This document shows positions 37,609 through 48,626 of a stretch of DNA of 64,000 nucleotides, in pieces (within the stretch, counting starts at the first letter, position 1; every line of letters begins with the position of its first letter). The notes beneath the pieces are model-generated. The model made no database searches. It had not been told where the DNA came from and worked only from the letters and a program-made list of their open reading frames with translations. The position numbers and the translations under genes were made by a program. This DNA comes from Cellvibrionaceae bacterium (lineage in GTDB: Bacteria; Pseudomonadota; Gammaproteobacteria; Pseudomonadales; Cellvibrionaceae). Where the stretch lies: contig JANQJP010000001.1 in assembly GCA_028281575.1 (NCBI GenBank), positions 44,385 to 108,384 of the forward strand. Direction: 5' to 3'.

Positions 37609-38679
37609 TTATAAGGTAAGTGCGATAAGGAAGGTGGCGATGACGGTCAATACAATGACCCCCCCAGTGATTGCGTATGCTAAAACATTTCTTGGTATTG
37701 TACTTCCCCGTATTTTGCTCTCACTTAGAGATAAAGAAGTCGACGTCACAGATTGTTGGTTATTCAGGCGAAATATAAATTCAACATGACCAATTTGCAA
37801 TTGGTCGTTGTGCTTTAACATGACACTATCTTGAGGCTCACCGTTAATTAGCACGGGTTTTGTTTCAGGCTCTATCGAGAGGGAAAAACGACCCTGGTCC
37901 TTTGTCAGCGTCGCGTGATGGCGTGAAACTGAAGGGTCTGAAACGCAAATATCCAGATCTTTACTGCGACCAATAGTCCAAGAGTTTTTATCGGTGTCGA
38001 AGCCGGCGAGTGAGTAAATTTTGCCGCGTATCGGCGCGGTCACGGCGATTAATCTGGGGCCTGCGCCTTTGTCGGCAATTTGTTCGTAGCGCTTATTCAT
38101 CGAGGCGATACGATTAATTTGATCTGTATTTAATAGCCGCGTGCTATCTTCATCCACTTCAGAAACAAGTGGTTTTGGTTCAGGTGCGGGTTCCGCCTCC
38201 GCCTCAACCGGTTCTTCGACAACCGGTTGAACAATATTATTTTTTTCCTCGGCTTTTCTCGCAGGCTTTCCAGTGACTGCTGCAATTGAGTCACGCGCGG
38301 CGAGCACAGCACGAGAAACGAGCACAGTTTCAGCGCTTTTTCCTGATTCCTGCGTAGTTAGGCGGAAAGCGATATCGTCAATTTTAATTTCGTCGCCAAC
38401 CGCAACCTCAGTTTTTGCAGTGATACGCTTGCCATTTACGAAGGTACCATTTGAAGAATTTAGATCTTCAATCGTAATGCTTTCTTGTGTCACGATGATT
38501 TTCGCGTGATAGCGGGATACGTGAGGTGAATCCAGCGATATGGTGCATTCCACTTCGCGACCGATAAGTGTTTCGCTATTAAGCGCATATTGTTCACCGC
38601 CGGAGGTTGGCGTCAGCGTGAGCGGGACGAATTGAGGTTTTTCAGTTTTGGAGTTATCTACGTCCACACGAAGTTCCAT
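37609..38679 (-). CDS. Membrane-anchored protein with two FHA domains
   Basis: 356 residues. FHA domain 1 covers about residues 30-110 (LIGREVECTISLDSPHVSRY, then NSSNGTFVNGKRI). A Glu/Pro/Ala-rich linker follows, then FHA domain 2 about 230-305 (TIGRSKDLDICVSDPSVSRH). A single C-terminal transmembrane helix (YAITGGVIVLTVIATFLIAL) makes it a tail-anchored inner-membrane protein with cytoplasmic FHA domains. It probably scaffolds partners phosphorylated on Thr. First gene of the two-gene FHA operon. Confidence 0.88.
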   Translation of the reverse strand: MELRVDVDNSKTEKPQFVPLTLTPTSGGEQYALNSETLIGREVECTISLDSPHVSRYHAKIIVTQESITIEDLNSSNGTFVNGKRITAKTEVAVGDEIKIDDIAFRLTTQESGKSAETVLVSRAVLAARDSIAAVTGKPARKAEEKNNIVQPVVEEPVEAEAEPAPEPKPLVSEVDEDSTRLLNTDQINRIASMNKRYEQIADKGAGPRLIAVTAPIRGKIYSLAGFDTDKNSWTIGRSKDLDICVSDPSVSRHHATLTKDQGRFSLSIEPETKPVLINGEPQDSVMLKHNDQLQIGHVEFIFRLNNQQSVTSTSLSLSESKIRGSTIPRNVLAYAITGGVIVLTVIATFLIALTL

Positions 38680-38795
38680 GCGTCTAAAGGAGCGTATTAC
38701 ACCATAGTGCTAGAAAGCTGTCATGACCCTTGTCACAATCAGTATCAACACATTTTAGCGGAATACTGAAAAATCTATGCTGCCGGCACAGCTCG

Positions 38796-38981
38796 GTTAG
38801 TGCGCAGCATCCCTCTTTTTAAAATCGCATGGATGCCTGCGAGCAGGCCCAGCCCAAAATCATAGGTTTTGGTCGTTATGTGGAGCGAAGCTACACCTCG
38901 CTTTAGTCCGCTCGCCCCCTATAGCTCCGTCGATTCATCCTTGAATCGACGGTTTTAAAAAGAGGGATGCTATGCACTAAC
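38796..38981. repeat. Modular palindromic element, type B
   Basis: A 186-bp element in the divergent region between the FHA operon and the FmdB-like gene. The 29-bp arms 38796-38824 and 38953-38981 pair with two mismatches (one a G-T pair). The interior holds GCATGGATGC (38827-38836), a CCTGC/GCAGG hairpin, an 80-bp module also present inside the type A copy at 62100-62178, and a strong 11-bp stem CCGTCGATTCA/TGAATCGACGG (38927-38937, 38942-38952). The remaining parts of 38680-39187 show no gene. Confidence 0.85.
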
Positions 38982-39187
38982 TCACCATTGTGCAGAATTT
39001 GGCTTTTCAACCACGTGCAGGAGTGTTCATTCAGTTGAATAAACTTTGAGCAGCTTCATCAACGCCTGGTGCTGAGGTATAATGCCGCGCCTTTTTGGTT
39101 GGCGAAGCTGGAGTCAGTCTGTACCGCGAGATTTATACAGACGCTGATATCCCAGTTGATTTGTGGATTGTGAGAGAGAGATAGTTC

Positions 39188-39484
39188 ATGCCGATATACG
39201 AGTATCTATGCGAAATGTGTGGCCATCAATTGGAGGCTTTACAAAAGATCGCGGATGCACCGTTAGAAATATGCCCGGCGTGTGAACAGCCGTCCCTAAA
39301 GAAGAAAGTGTCTGCTGCTGCGTTTCGGTTAAAAGGTAGCGGTTGGTACGAAACAGATTTTAAGTCAGGCAAAAAGAAAAATCTGGCGGGAGACGCCGGG
39401 AAAACCGATGCGAATTCAAAGGCCAAAACAGAAACAAATACAGCTTCCAGCAAACCCGCAAAGCCGCAAAAAACAGCGTCTTAA
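39188..39484 (+). CDS. FmdB-family zinc-ribbon protein
   Basis: 98 residues. The N-terminus MPIYEYLCEMCGHQLE with a second CPAC about 20 residues on forms the zinc ribbon of the FmdB/CxxC_CxxC_SSSS family. The second half is low-complexity Lys/Ala/Thr-rich. It precedes aspS by 34 bp on the same strand and is often found there in gammaproteobacteria. Regulatory or assembly role presumed. GAGAGAGAG precedes the ATG. Confidence 0.88.
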   Translation: MPIYEYLCEMCGHQLEALQKIADAPLEICPACEQPSLKKKVSAAAFRLKGSGWYETDFKSGKKKNLAGDAGKTDANSKAKTETNTASSKPAKPQKTAS

Positions 39485-39517
39485 CTGCGGTAATTCATTT
39501 AATAAAAGGGCAGCAAC

Positions 39518-41296
39518 ATGCGCAGTACTTACGGCGGAACCTTAACTATATCCAATCTCGATCAAGAGGTAAGTCTCTGTGGTTGGGTAGATCGGCGCCG
39601 CGATCACGGTGGTGTCATTTTCATTGATCTGCGCGACAGGGAAGGGGTGGTCCAAGTCGTGTTTGACCCCGATGCGCAGGATAATTTCGCGCTGGCTGAT
39701 AAAGTCCGCCCGGAATATGTTTTGTTTGTAAAAGGTGTGGTTCGCGCGCGCTCTGAGGCAACTGTAAACCCAAACATGCCCACCGGTGAAATTGAGGTAT
39801 ATGGCAGCTCGCTTGAAATTTTAAACGCCGCCGAAACCGTCCCATTTCAGTTGGACTCGCACACCAACGTCGGTGAGGAAGTGAGGCTGAAATATCGCTA
39901 TTTGGATTTGCGCCGTGCACCGATGCAAGAAAACTTGCGCTTGCGTTCAAAGGTCACGAATGCGATCCGCAATTATTTGGATGACCACGGCTTTTTGGAT
40001 ATCGAAACGCCCATATTAACGCGAGCTACTCCGGAAGGTGCACGCGACTATTTAGTTCCTTCGCGTACGCATGAGCAAAAGTTTTTTGCACTGCCGCAGT
40101 CGCCGCAGCTGTTTAAACAGTTGCTAATGGTCAGTGGTTTCGATCGTTACTATCAGATAGCTAAATGTTTTCGCGACGAAGACCTGCGCGCTGATCGCCA
40201 ACCCGAATTTACGCAAATTGATATTGAGACCTCATTCATGGATGAGCAAGAGGTTATGACCGTTGCTGAAGGTATGATTCGAAAGCTTTTTGCCGACATA
40301 AAAGGCATAGCGTTGGGCGAGTTTCCGAGTATGCCCTATGCTCAGGCGATGGAAAAATATGGTTCTGACAAGCCCGATTTGCGCATTCCACTGACGTTGG
40401 TGGAAATCAAAGATCTTGTTAAAGATGTCGAATTCAAAGTTTTTTCCGCGCCCGCGAATGATCCCAAGTCACGTGTCACCGCGATGAAAGTGCCAAACGG
40501 TGGCGAAATTCCGCGCAAAAAAATAGATGCTTACACGAAGTTTGTATCGGAATATGGGGCGAAAGGGCTCGCCTACATCAAAGTAAATGATAAAACTGAT
40601 CTGGAGAATGGTCTGCAGTCGCCGATTATTAAATTCCTACCGGAAAACGTTCGTCAGGCGATTTTAGATCGTGTCGAGGCGGACAACGGGGATTTGATTT
40701 TCTTCGGCGCTGACACTCACAAAGTGGTCTCTGATGCTCTCGGGGCGCTGCGTTGCAAGCTCGGTGAAGATCTGGATCTTTACACCTGTGCGTGGGCGCC
40801 GCTTTGGGTCGTGGATTTTCCAATGTTTGAAGAAGTGGATGGTGGACTGACTGCGTTGCATCACCCATTTACCGCACCATCTTGCCGTCCGGAAGAATTG
40901 GAGCAGAAGCCTGCTGAAGCGCTTTCGCGTGCTTACGACATGGTGCTCAATGGAACAGAGCTGGGCGGTGGTTCGATTCGTATTCACGACCAAGCCATGC
41001 AGCAAACTGTCTTTAGTGTGCTTGGTATCGATGAGGCTGAGCAGCAAGAGAAATTTGGCTTTTTGCTGGACGCCTTAAAATATGGCGCGCCCCCCCACGG
41101 CGGTTTGGCCTTCGGTTTGGATCGTTTGATTATGCTTATGACAGGCGCCGAGTCGATTCGCGATGTGATCGCCTTTCCAAAGACGCAAACAGCGGCTTGT
41201 GTCATGACAGATGCACCGGGGCTCGTTGATGCCAAACAACTTAATGAGCTGAATATAAAGCTGAAGCAAAGCGCTAAGGCCGACAAGCCGGCTTAG
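39518..41296 (+). CDS. aspS: Aspartyl-tRNA synthetase
   Basis: 592 residues, bacterial type. N-terminal OB-fold anticodon domain ([20 protein letters not shown]), class II motif 2 ([18 protein letters not shown] near 217-235), the GAD insertion and motif 3 ([15 protein letters not shown] near 525). It attaches Asp to tRNA-Asp; the bacterial form may charge tRNA-Asn if no AsnRS is encoded. AGGGCAGC precedes the ATG. It lies downstream of the FmdB-like gene. Confidence 0.97.
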   Translation: MRSTYGGTLTISNLDQEVSLCGWVDRRRDHGGVIFIDLRDREGVVQVVFDPDAQDNFALADKVRPEYVLFVKGVVRARSEATVNPNMPTGEIEVYGSSLEILNAAETVPFQLDSHTNVGEEVRLKYRYLDLRRAPMQENLRLRSKVTNAIRNYLDDHGFLDIETPILTRATPEGARDYLVPSRTHEQKFFALPQSPQLFKQLLMVSGFDRYYQIAKCFRDEDLRADRQPEFTQIDIETSFMDEQEVMTVAEGMIRKLFADIKGIALGEFPSMPYAQAMEKYGSDKPDLRIPLTLVEIKDLVKDVEFKVFSAPANDPKSRVTAMKVPNGGEIPRKKIDAYTKFVSEYGAKGLAYIKVNDKTDLENGLQSPIIKFLPENVRQAILDRVEADNGDLIFFGADTHKVVSDALGALRCKLGEDLDLYTCAWAPLWVVDFPMFEEVDGGLTALHHPFTAPSCRPEELEQKPAEALSRAYDMVLNGTELGGGSIRIHDQAMQQTVFSVLGIDEAEQQEKFGFLLDALKYGAPPHGGLAFGLDRLIMLMTGAESIRDVIAFPKTQTAACVMTDAPGLVDAKQLNELNIKLKQSAKADKPA

Positions 41297-41308
41297 TGTC
41301 AACGGACC

Positions 41309-41572
41309 CTATATACCCATATTTCCGAGGGTAACCAGCACACGGTTGATACTGTCTGTTAATTCGGGGTGCTTAGTCTCAAAACGGCGCAGGATTTCGG
41401 GAAGATCACTCAAGTCATGATGCTCTTCCTGCTCGCAAGGTTGGGAGAGCTCGTGGTTCAGTTCGTTGAGGAGGCCGTTAATTTTGTCTTGGATGTGTTG
41501 TTCCGCGGCTCTTAGACAGGCTAGCTCGTCCTGGAGCAGTTTTAATTGTTTCCCCATTTCTTCTATGCTCAT
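41309..41572 (-). CDS. DUF4404 family coiled-coil protein
   Basis: The ATG at 41572 has AGG nine bases upstream, giving 87 residues. An N-terminal heptad-like helix (IEEMGKQLKLLQDELACL) is followed by a His/Glu/Asp-rich hinge and the conserved ending RRFETKHPELTDSINRVL with terminal NMGI, which fits DUF4404. Function unknown. It converges on aspS with a 12-bp gap. Confidence 0.75.
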   Translation of the reverse strand: MSIEEMGKQLKLLQDELACLRAAEQHIQDKINGLLNELNHELSQPCEQEEHHDLSDLPEILRRFETKHPELTDSINRVLVTLGNMGI

Positions 41573-41622
41573 GCGCAGCACCTAACAGTTGTTTCAAACT
41601 TAAGTTTAGACAACGTGTAAGT

Positions 41623-41832
41623 TTACGCGAGCCGGTAGAATAATCCTTCCCCTAGGTCGTTATTTGCGTTCTCTGTGTGCACTTTAACCAAGTCTTTCGC
41701 GGCACAGGCGCATGCGCCGCAGACGCTAGCGACGCCAAGATGCTCGCGCAGATCTCGAAGCGAGGTTGAGCCTTTGTCGATCGACTGTTTTATATCCGCG
41801 TCGGTTATGCCTTTACACAAACAGATATACAT
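41623..41832 (-). CDS. bfd: Bacterioferritin-associated ferredoxin
   Basis: From the ATG at 41832 the protein is 69 residues. It has the four-Cys [2Fe-2S] pattern of Bfd: YICLCKGITDADI at the N-terminus and SVCGACACAAK near residue 40. Bfd binds bacterioferritin and reduces its stored iron for release. No bacterioferritin gene is in the window. A Fur-like site immediately upstream fits induction in low iron. The longer frame to 41898 adds a non-conserved extension. Confidence 0.85.
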   Translation of the reverse strand: MYICLCKGITDADIKQSIDKGSTSLRDLREHLGVASVCGACACAAKDLVKVHTENANNDLGEGLFYRLA

Positions 41833-41842
41833 ATAACAAACT

Positions 41843-41863
41843 AAATGATAATAGGAATGATTC
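41843..41863. promoter_or_regulatory. Fur-like site before bfd
   Basis: AAATGATAATAGGAATGATTC contains one good GATAAT half and a weaker second half, 11-31 bp before the bfd ATG. bfd is commonly Fur-repressed, so the placement makes sense. Confidence 0.4.
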
Positions 41864-42853
<990 letters not shown>

Positions 42854-42873
42854 TTCTCGCTGCGCCCGACGAT

Positions 42874-43605
42874 GTGAACAGGCCGGCACCCATAATTCTT
42901 GCGTTAGATGCTTCTGGAGAAGCGTGCTCCGTCGCGCTTCAGTGCGAGGGCGCGCGGGTAATCGATAGACTCAGTCTGGAGCCGCGGGCGCATGCACAGT
43001 CCCTGTTGCCGATGATAGATGAGGTGCTTTCCGAGGCATCTGTTGACCTGCAGCAGGTTGACTACATTGCACTTACGCATGGGCCTGGATCATTTACAGG
43101 GATACGCATTGCACTGTCAGTTGTCATGGGCTTGGCCTATGCCGCCCGATTGCCGGTTATTGCCGTGTCATCGCTAGATGTACTGGCGATGAACGCAGAA
43201 TTACCGTCCTTAGTTTCAGGTCAATGCCTTGTAAGTTGTGTGGATGCGAGAATGGGAGAGGTCTATTGGTCGGTGTATAAAGTGTTATCTGGACAATTGC
43301 GTCGCATTGATGACTATGCAGTGAGCACTTATTCTGATTTTAACGATGCCTTTAAAGCGCTACTTGATTCAGAGTCGAATATTATTGGCGTTGGCAGTGG
43401 ATGGGGCTTGGCGCAAATCGATATCGACGATGCTGTGCATACTAATTCAGCCTGCTTTCCCAAAGCTGTAAAATTACTCGAGTATCTTGCGTGCACAAAG
43501 GACCTCAGCAGCTGTGCGCAGGAGGCATCTGAGATTGAGCCCCTGTACTTGCGCAACGAAGTCGCTTGGCAAAAGCGCAACAGAATACGAACCAAAGACC
43601 TCTGA
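42874..43605 (+). CDS. tsaB: tRNA threonylcarbamoyladenosine synthesis protein TsaB
   Basis: 243 residues from a GTG start at 42874. N-terminal ILALDASGEACSVAL is the ASKHA nucleotide-fold motif, RAHAQSLLPMIDEVL and THGPGSFTGIRIALS near residue 70 are typical of TsaB. TsaB supports TsaD and TsaE in making t6A37 in ANN-decoding tRNAs. No RBS is clear at the GTG. It lies between adk and uppP. Confidence 0.93.
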   Translation: MNRPAPIILALDASGEACSVALQCEGARVIDRLSLEPRAHAQSLLPMIDEVLSEASVDLQQVDYIALTHGPGSFTGIRIALSVVMGLAYAARLPVIAVSSLDVLAMNAELPSLVSGQCLVSCVDARMGEVYWSVYKVLSGQLRRIDDYAVSTYSDFNDAFKALLDSESNIIGVGSGWGLAQIDIDDAVHTNSACFPKAVKLLEYLACTKDLSSCAQEASEIEPLYLRNEVAWQKRNRIRTKDL

Positions 43606-43626
43606 TAGGGGTTGTTGAGCTTTATC

Positions 43627-44427
43627 ATGGAAACCCTTCATATTGTTGTACTTGCCTTGATTCAGGGCATCACCGAGTTTTTGCCGGTATCCAGTTCTGG
43701 TCACCTGATTCTTCCAAAAGAGCTCTTGGGTTGGCCCGACCAGGGTTTGGCTTTTGACGTTGCTGTTCATATCGGCACTTTAGCGGCAGTGGTTGCATAT
43801 TTCCGCAAAGATATTGCAGCGATTGTCGTTGGAGGTTTAAAAACCTGCACCGGAAATTTTTCCGACCCCGCAGGTAAATTGGCCTGGATGATTGTGGTTG
43901 CAACGATACCAGCCGGCCTGGTGGGCCTGGCTGCTTCTGATTTTATTGAAACGCATTTGCGTTCTATGACTGTTATCGCTGCAACAACCATCTTTTTTGG
44001 TATTTTGTTGGGTATTGCAGATAGAAAGGGGGGGGGAGCCAAGACGCTTGCCGACGTGGGGTTATGGGCAGCTCTGTTTATTGGCTGTGCCCAGGCGATG
44101 GCCTTGATTCCAGGGACCTCGCGTTCCGGCGTGACAATAACGGCCGCACTCTTTTTAGGTTTTGCGCGTGAGCCAGCGGCAAAGTTCTCATTTCTAATGT
44201 CGATTCCGGTGATTATCTTGAGCGGCGGATTCAAAGGCCTGGATCTTGTCGGTGCAGAAAGTGTGGATTGGAATGCGATTTTATGGGGCGTGGTTATTTC
44301 AGCCGTCAGCGCCTATATTTGTATTCACTTTTTTCTAAGTTTTATCAATCGCTTGGGTATGATGCCTTTTGTTTATTATAGGTTGGTGCTAGGCGCATTC
44401 TTAATATTCCTTATTGTTCGAGTATAA
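43627..44427 (+). CDS. uppP: Undecaprenyl-diphosphatase UppP (BacA)
   Basis: 266 residues from the ATG at 43627; a TTG at 43612 has no spaced RBS. About eight transmembrane helices, with the first conserved motif [15 protein letters not shown] near residue 14 and the second [17 protein letters not shown] near residue 165. It recycles the undecaprenyl lipid carrier for peptidoglycan synthesis and gives bacitracin tolerance when abundant. Last gene of the adk-tsaB-uppP run; a short gap leads to the convergent uvrA. Confidence 0.95.
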   Translation: METLHIVVLALIQGITEFLPVSSSGHLILPKELLGWPDQGLAFDVAVHIGTLAAVVAYFRKDIAAIVVGGLKTCTGNFSDPAGKLAWMIVVATIPAGLVGLAASDFIETHLRSMTVIAATTIFFGILLGIADRKGGGAKTLADVGLWAALFIGCAQAMALIPGTSRSGVTITAALFLGFAREPAAKFSFLMSIPVIILSGGFKGLDLVGAESVDWNAILWGVVISAVSAYICIHFFLSFINRLGMMPFVYYRLVLGAFLIFLIVRV

Positions 44428-44533
44428 CTTCAACGCTTACTGATGTTTCTTAAATGTTCACCGAGCCCTTTCTGTGTGGCGCGTTTACTCAGCTGCTTGG
44501 CTGTTCAATCTGAAGAAATTCTATCGCAACCCT

Positions 44534-47362
44534 TTATTTCTTCGCCAATAGTGGTTTGAGAAAACGGCCTGTGTGAGAGGCTTTGACTCGGCAAATTTGT
44601 TCTGGCGTGCCTTCGGCGATAATTTTGCCGCCGCCGCTGCCGCCTTCGGGGCCGAGATCGATAATCCAGTCCGCCGTTTTGACCACATCTAAATTGTGTT
44701 CGATGACAACGACGGTATTGCCGTGGTCGCGCAGTCTGTGCAATACCGTGAGCAGCTGCTGAATGTCGTGAAAATGTAAGCCGGTTGTCGGTTCATCGAG
44801 AATATAAAGTGTCTTTCCTGTATCTCGCTTTGATAGTTCTTTGGCGAGTTTTACCCGCTGAGCCTCACCGCCGGACAGTGTAGTAGCTGCTTGACCCAAA
44901 CGGATATACGATAAACCGACATCGATAAGCGTTTGCAGTTTTTTTGCCACCGATGGGATCGCATCGAAAAACTCGCGCGCGTCTTCAACGGTCAAATCCA
45001 ACACTTCATGGATGTTTTTCCCTTTATATTTTATTTCCAGGGTTTCCCGGTTGTAGCGTTTGCCTTTACATACGTCGCAGGGAACATAAATGTCAGGCAA
45101 AAAATGCATCTCAACTTTTACTACACCGTCGCCTTGACAGGCCTCGCAGCGGCCGCCTTTTACGTTGAAGCTAAAGCGGCCGGGTTTATAGCCGCGCGAT
45201 CGCGCTTCCTGTGTGCCGGAAAACAGTTCGCGCACAGGCGTAAAAATGCCCGTGTAGGTTGCGGGATTTGATCGAGGTGTTCTGCCAATTGGGCTTTGGT
45301 CGATATCAACGCATTTATCGAGTTGATCGAAACCGTGTACTTTTTTGTATTTCTCCGCATTTAAGGTTGTCGCGCCGTTTAATTCACGCGCCGCCAGAGG
45401 GTACAAGGTATGGTTTATCAGTGTCGATTTTCCTGAACCGGATACTCCGGTCACACACGTCATAAGACCGATGGGGATATGTAAGTCGACATCTTTTAAA
45501 TTATTGCCCGCGGCGCCGATAAGCACGAGCTGTTTATCTTCTTCGAAAGTGTGCCTAACCTTGGGTATTTCAATTTTTTTTCTTCCGGTAAGGTATGCGG
45601 CGGTCAATGATTTTTTTGATTTAGATATTTGAGCATAGCTACCTAGCGCGACAATTTCGCCCCCGTGAACACCCGCGCCAGGACCGATATCGACAATGTA
45701 ATCTGCTGTTCGAATGGCCTCCTCATCGTGTTCAACTACGATGACGGTGTTGCCTAAATCTCGCAAGTGCGTAAGTGTGTTAAGCAGTCGGTCGTTGTCG
45801 CGTTGATGCAGGCCTATGGAAGGTTCGTCAAGGATGTACATAACGCCGACCAACCCAGCTCCAATTTGACTTGCGAGGCGAATACGTTGCGCCTCGCCGC
45901 CAGAAAGCGTTTCAGCACTTCGATTTAACGTCAGGTAGTTCAGACCGACATCGACTAAAAATTGCAAACGGTCTTGAAGTTCCTTGATAATTTTTTCTGC
46001 AATTTCTTGTCTGGCGCCATCAAATTTGAGTTTATGAAAATAATTAAGTGCTTCGCCAATGGGTAATTCCGTGATGTCTGGCAGGTTGTTATCATCTATA
46101 AATACATGGCGGGCTTCTTTTCGAAGTCGGGCGCCTTTACAACTGGGACATGCACTTGTCGATAAAAATTTGCTGAGTTCTTCGCGTACCGAATTGGATT
46201 CCGTGTCGCGAAAACGCCGTTCGAAATTTGGAATAACGCCTTCAAAGGTGTGGCTGCGCTGATAAATATGTCCCCGGTCATTTACGTAGCGAAAATCGAT
46301 GACTTCGTCACCCGAGCCATGTAAGACAGCTTCGCGCTGTTTCTTTTTTAATTTTTTCCACGGTGTTTCAATATCAAAGCCGTAATGTTCACCAATAGAC
46401 TTGAGCATGTGGAAATAATAGAGATTGCGACGATCCCATCCTCGGATTGCCCCGTCGGCCAGAGAGGCGTCTGGGAACTGAACAATTTTATCTTCGGCAA
46501 AAAATTGTTTAACTCCCAGACCGTCGCAAGTTGGGCAGGCGCCTGCAGGGTTGTTGAATGAAAAAAGGCGCGGCTCAAGTTCCGTTAACGCGTAGTCACA
46601 ATAGGGGCATGAGTGCCGGGCGGAAAAAGTGTGATCGGCCCTTTTGCCATCCATATCTGCTGCGACAACAATACCGTCGGACAATGCAATCGCGGTTTCG
46701 ATAGATTCAGCTAAACGTATGGCGATATCGCTGCGAATTTTAAATCGGTCGACGACAACTTCGATAGTATGTTTTTTACGCTTATCTAACTTGGGGGTGT
46801 CATCGAGGTCGACGACGAGCCCATCTATTCGCGCGCGAATAAAGCCCTCGCGGCGCAGTGATTCAAATATATGTAAGTGTTCGCCTTTGCGATCTCTAAC
46901 GACGGGTGCGAGCAGCATCATTTTACTGCCTTCCGGCTGAGCGAGGATTGCATCAACAATTTGTGAAACGGTTTGCGCGGTGAGCGGTGCGTTGTGAATT
47001 GGACAGCGAGGCTCACCAACGCGCGCAAACAATAGGCGCAAGTAATCGTAAATTTCTGTAATCGTCCCGACGGTAGAGCGGGGGTTATGCGAGGTGGATT
47101 TTTGTTCAATTGAAATTGCAGGGCTCAAGCCCTCAATATGATCGACATCAGGTTTTTCCATCATTGATAAAAACTGGCGCGCATAAGTGGAAAGCGACTC
47201 CACATAGCGGCGCTGGCCTTCAGCGTAAAGCGTGTCGAAGGCGAGGGACGATTTGCCGGAACCTGATAAGCCGGTGATAACAATAAGTTTGTCCCTGGGG
47301 AGTGTAAGCTGAATGTTTTTCAGGTTGTGGGTGCGGGCACCCTGCACAATGATAGTGTCCAA
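44534..47362 (-). CDS. uvrA: Excinuclease ABC subunit A
   Basis: 942 residues; damage-recognition ATPase of nucleotide excision repair. Two ABC modules with Walker A motifs [13 protein letters not shown] (near 32) and [14 protein letters not shown] (near 640) and two LSGGEAQR signatures. Zinc modules CPYC...CPTC near residue 255 and CEAC...CDVC near 740. The TTG start at 47362 is supported by AGGA eight bases upstream. A LexA-like site lies about 60 bp upstream, as expected for an SOS gene. Confidence 0.97.
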   Translation of the reverse strand: MDTIIVQGARTHNLKNIQLTLPRDKLIVITGLSGSGKSSLAFDTLYAEGQRRYVESLSTYARQFLSMMEKPDVDHIEGLSPAISIEQKSTSHNPRSTVGTITEIYDYLRLLFARVGEPRCPIHNAPLTAQTVSQIVDAILAQPEGSKMMLLAPVVRDRKGEHLHIFESLRREGFIRARIDGLVVDLDDTPKLDKRKKHTIEVVVDRFKIRSDIAIRLAESIETAIALSDGIVVAADMDGKRADHTFSARHSCPYCDYALTELEPRLFSFNNPAGACPTCDGLGVKQFFAEDKIVQFPDASLADGAIRGWDRRNLYYFHMLKSIGEHYGFDIETPWKKLKKKQREAVLHGSGDEVIDFRYVNDRGHIYQRSHTFEGVIPNFERRFRDTESNSVREELSKFLSTSACPSCKGARLRKEARHVFIDDNNLPDITELPIGEALNYFHKLKFDGARQEIAEKIIKELQDRLQFLVDVGLNYLTLNRSAETLSGGEAQRIRLASQIGAGLVGVMYILDEPSIGLHQRDNDRLLNTLTHLRDLGNTVIVVEHDEEAIRTADYIVDIGPGAGVHGGEIVALGSYAQISKSKKSLTAAYLTGRKKIEIPKVRHTFEEDKQLVLIGAAGNNLKDVDLHIPIGLMTCVTGVSGSGKSTLINHTLYPLAARELNGATTLNAEKYKKVHGFDQLDKCVDIDQSPIGRTPRSNPATYTGIFTPVRELFSGTQEARSRGYKPGRFSFNVKGGRCEACQGDGVVKVEMHFLPDIYVPCDVCKGKRYNRETLEIKYKGKNIHEVLDLTVEDAREFFDAIPSVAKKLQTLIDVGLSYIRLGQAATTLSGGEAQRVKLAKELSKRDTGKTLYILDEPTTGLHFHDIQQLLTVLHRLRDHGNTVVVIEHNLDVVKTADWIIDLGPEGGSGGGKIIAEGTPEQICRVKASHTGRFLKPLLAKK

Positions 47363-47422
47363 GCTGTTTTCCTGGAATGCTGTGAAAGTGATAGTGTTTT
47401 TGTGTCAGGCCAATGGCCAGAT

Positions 47423-47443
47423 TACTGGAATTATATCCAGTTA
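47423..47443. promoter_or_regulatory. LexA-like operator upstream of uvrA
   Basis: TACTGGAATTATATCCAGTT has the CTG-N10-CAG spacing of a LexA box, with one change in each inner position (CTGG/CCAG instead of CTGT/ACAG). It is 61 bp before uvrA. Plausible, not certain. Confidence 0.45.
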
Positions 47444-47479
47444 TTTAAAAAACCGCGACGTTAATTGCCGATAAATTCA

Positions 47480-47940
47480 GCTAGGGCCTGTTAACACCAA
47501 TTCGATCGGCCACTGTTGTGACTGCAAATGTGCCAATCAAGGCACGGGGAGAGTAGTTTGGTTATTCCAAACAAACGACGATTGCTGCATGGATGTAGCT
47601 TATTAGAGCAATGCAGGAGCAATTGCCGAGTAAAGCTTACCGCATCCTGCTCTCGCCCCTTACCCACATCCATGTGGGCAATACAAAGTGGCGTATCTGC
47701 AGTCGCAACCCTTTGGGTCGGGCCAAAATTTCCCCCAGCTGCGTTGCCTGTAGGACATAGGCAGGGGCGAGAGCAGGAGCGGTAGCTTGTTATTCGCTTA
47801 TGTGGAACAACCACACCGCGCTCATATCGCCTTCGACTATAGGGATATAGTTGTTAGAGCGACGCAGGAAACCAAAGCCGAGCTGGAGAAAATTTTAGTC
47901 TCCGGCAGTGGTAACCGAATTGGTGTTAACAGGCCCTAGC
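47480..47940. repeat. Large nested palindromic element, type C
   Basis: A 461-bp element between uvrA and the LuxR-type gene. Outer arms of 25 bp are perfect (47480-47504 and 47916-47940; CTAGGGCCTGTTAACACC). An inner pair, 47634-47660 and 47763-47787, pairs over 25 bp with two single-base bulges. Further inside are CCCACATCCATGTGGG (47663-47678) and, on the minus strand, the CATCCATG and CTGCTCCTGC modules (47588-47616) and GCTCTAACA (47849-47857). No ORF here looks real. Confidence 0.85.
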
Positions 47941-47960
47941 GTTGGGCTGAGTGAAAGTTT

Positions 47961-48626
47961 TTACAGTTCGTCAAGATCTGTGAGACTGCGAACCCAATTG
48001 CTGGCCTCAAGGCGGTTGCGGACACCGATTTTTTTGTAGACGTTGTACAAATGACTTTTAACCGTGTGTTCGCTTACATCGAGCGCAGCGGCAATGTCTG
48101 CGTTGGTGGCGCCATCATTGATGAGTTTTAAAATCTGACGTTCGCGCTTCGTGAGTTTTACATCTGGCGAATGTGTAACTGCAGGTGTTTTACGATTTTT
48201 ATCGAGAAAATGATGCAGTAGGCGCCGGGGGACCCAATAGTCGCCATCGAGTAAGCACTTAAGACCGCGTATCAACTGTTCCTGGTCGGAATCGACATAG
48301 AACAAGCCCGAAATACAGGGCCAGTCGAGCAGGTTTTCATGCTCGCTCTCGTACTCGGCGTTTAGCAGAGCCGCGCTTGCACCACTTACGTGATTGTGCA
48401 CGTCTTTGGCCGTGTCGATGAGGACTTCGAGTTCTTGGCCATTACAGTCGATCAGCAAAAGTGCCACATCGTTGGGAATCTCGTTGAAATCCCGAAATAC
48501 AGCGCATTCTAAATCGAGCTCTTCGCCAATAAGTTTGGCGAGTAGCCCGGTTTGGAGGCTGCTATTACCGGAAAACAAGGCAATTCGCTTGGCCGGTTTG
48601 TGCGAAAGTGCTTCAGATAATGCCAC
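47961..48626 (-). CDS. CsgD/VpsT-like LuxR-family regulator
   Basis: 221 residues. C-terminal LuxR HTH: LTKRERQILKLINDGATNAD to VSEHTVKSHLYNVYKKIGVR, about residues 157-205. The N-terminal domain is receiver-like but lacks the acidic pair after strand 1 (it reads RIALFSGNSS), as in CsgD and VpsT. Between the domains DGDYWVPRR resembles the VpsT c-di-GMP motif W-[FLM]-[ST]-R, here W-V-P-R. It may control matrix or biofilm genes. GTG start with AAGG eight bases upstream. Confidence 0.8.
   Translation of the reverse strand: MALSEALSHKPAKRIALFSGNSSLQTGLLAKLIGEELDLECAVFRDFNEIPNDVALLLIDCNGQELEVLIDTAKDVHNHVSGASAALLNAEYESEHENLLDWPCISGLFYVDSDQEQLIRGLKCLLDGDYWVPRRLLHHFLDKNRKTPAVTHSPDVKLTKRERQILKLINDGATNADIAAALDVSEHTVKSHLYNVYKKIGVRNRLEASNWVRSLTDLDEL

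Noticed and set aside
47491..47814. ORFs inside the 461-bp palindromic element as a transposase remnant
   Set aside because: No transposase motif, no catalytic residues, and the frames are products of the palindromes.
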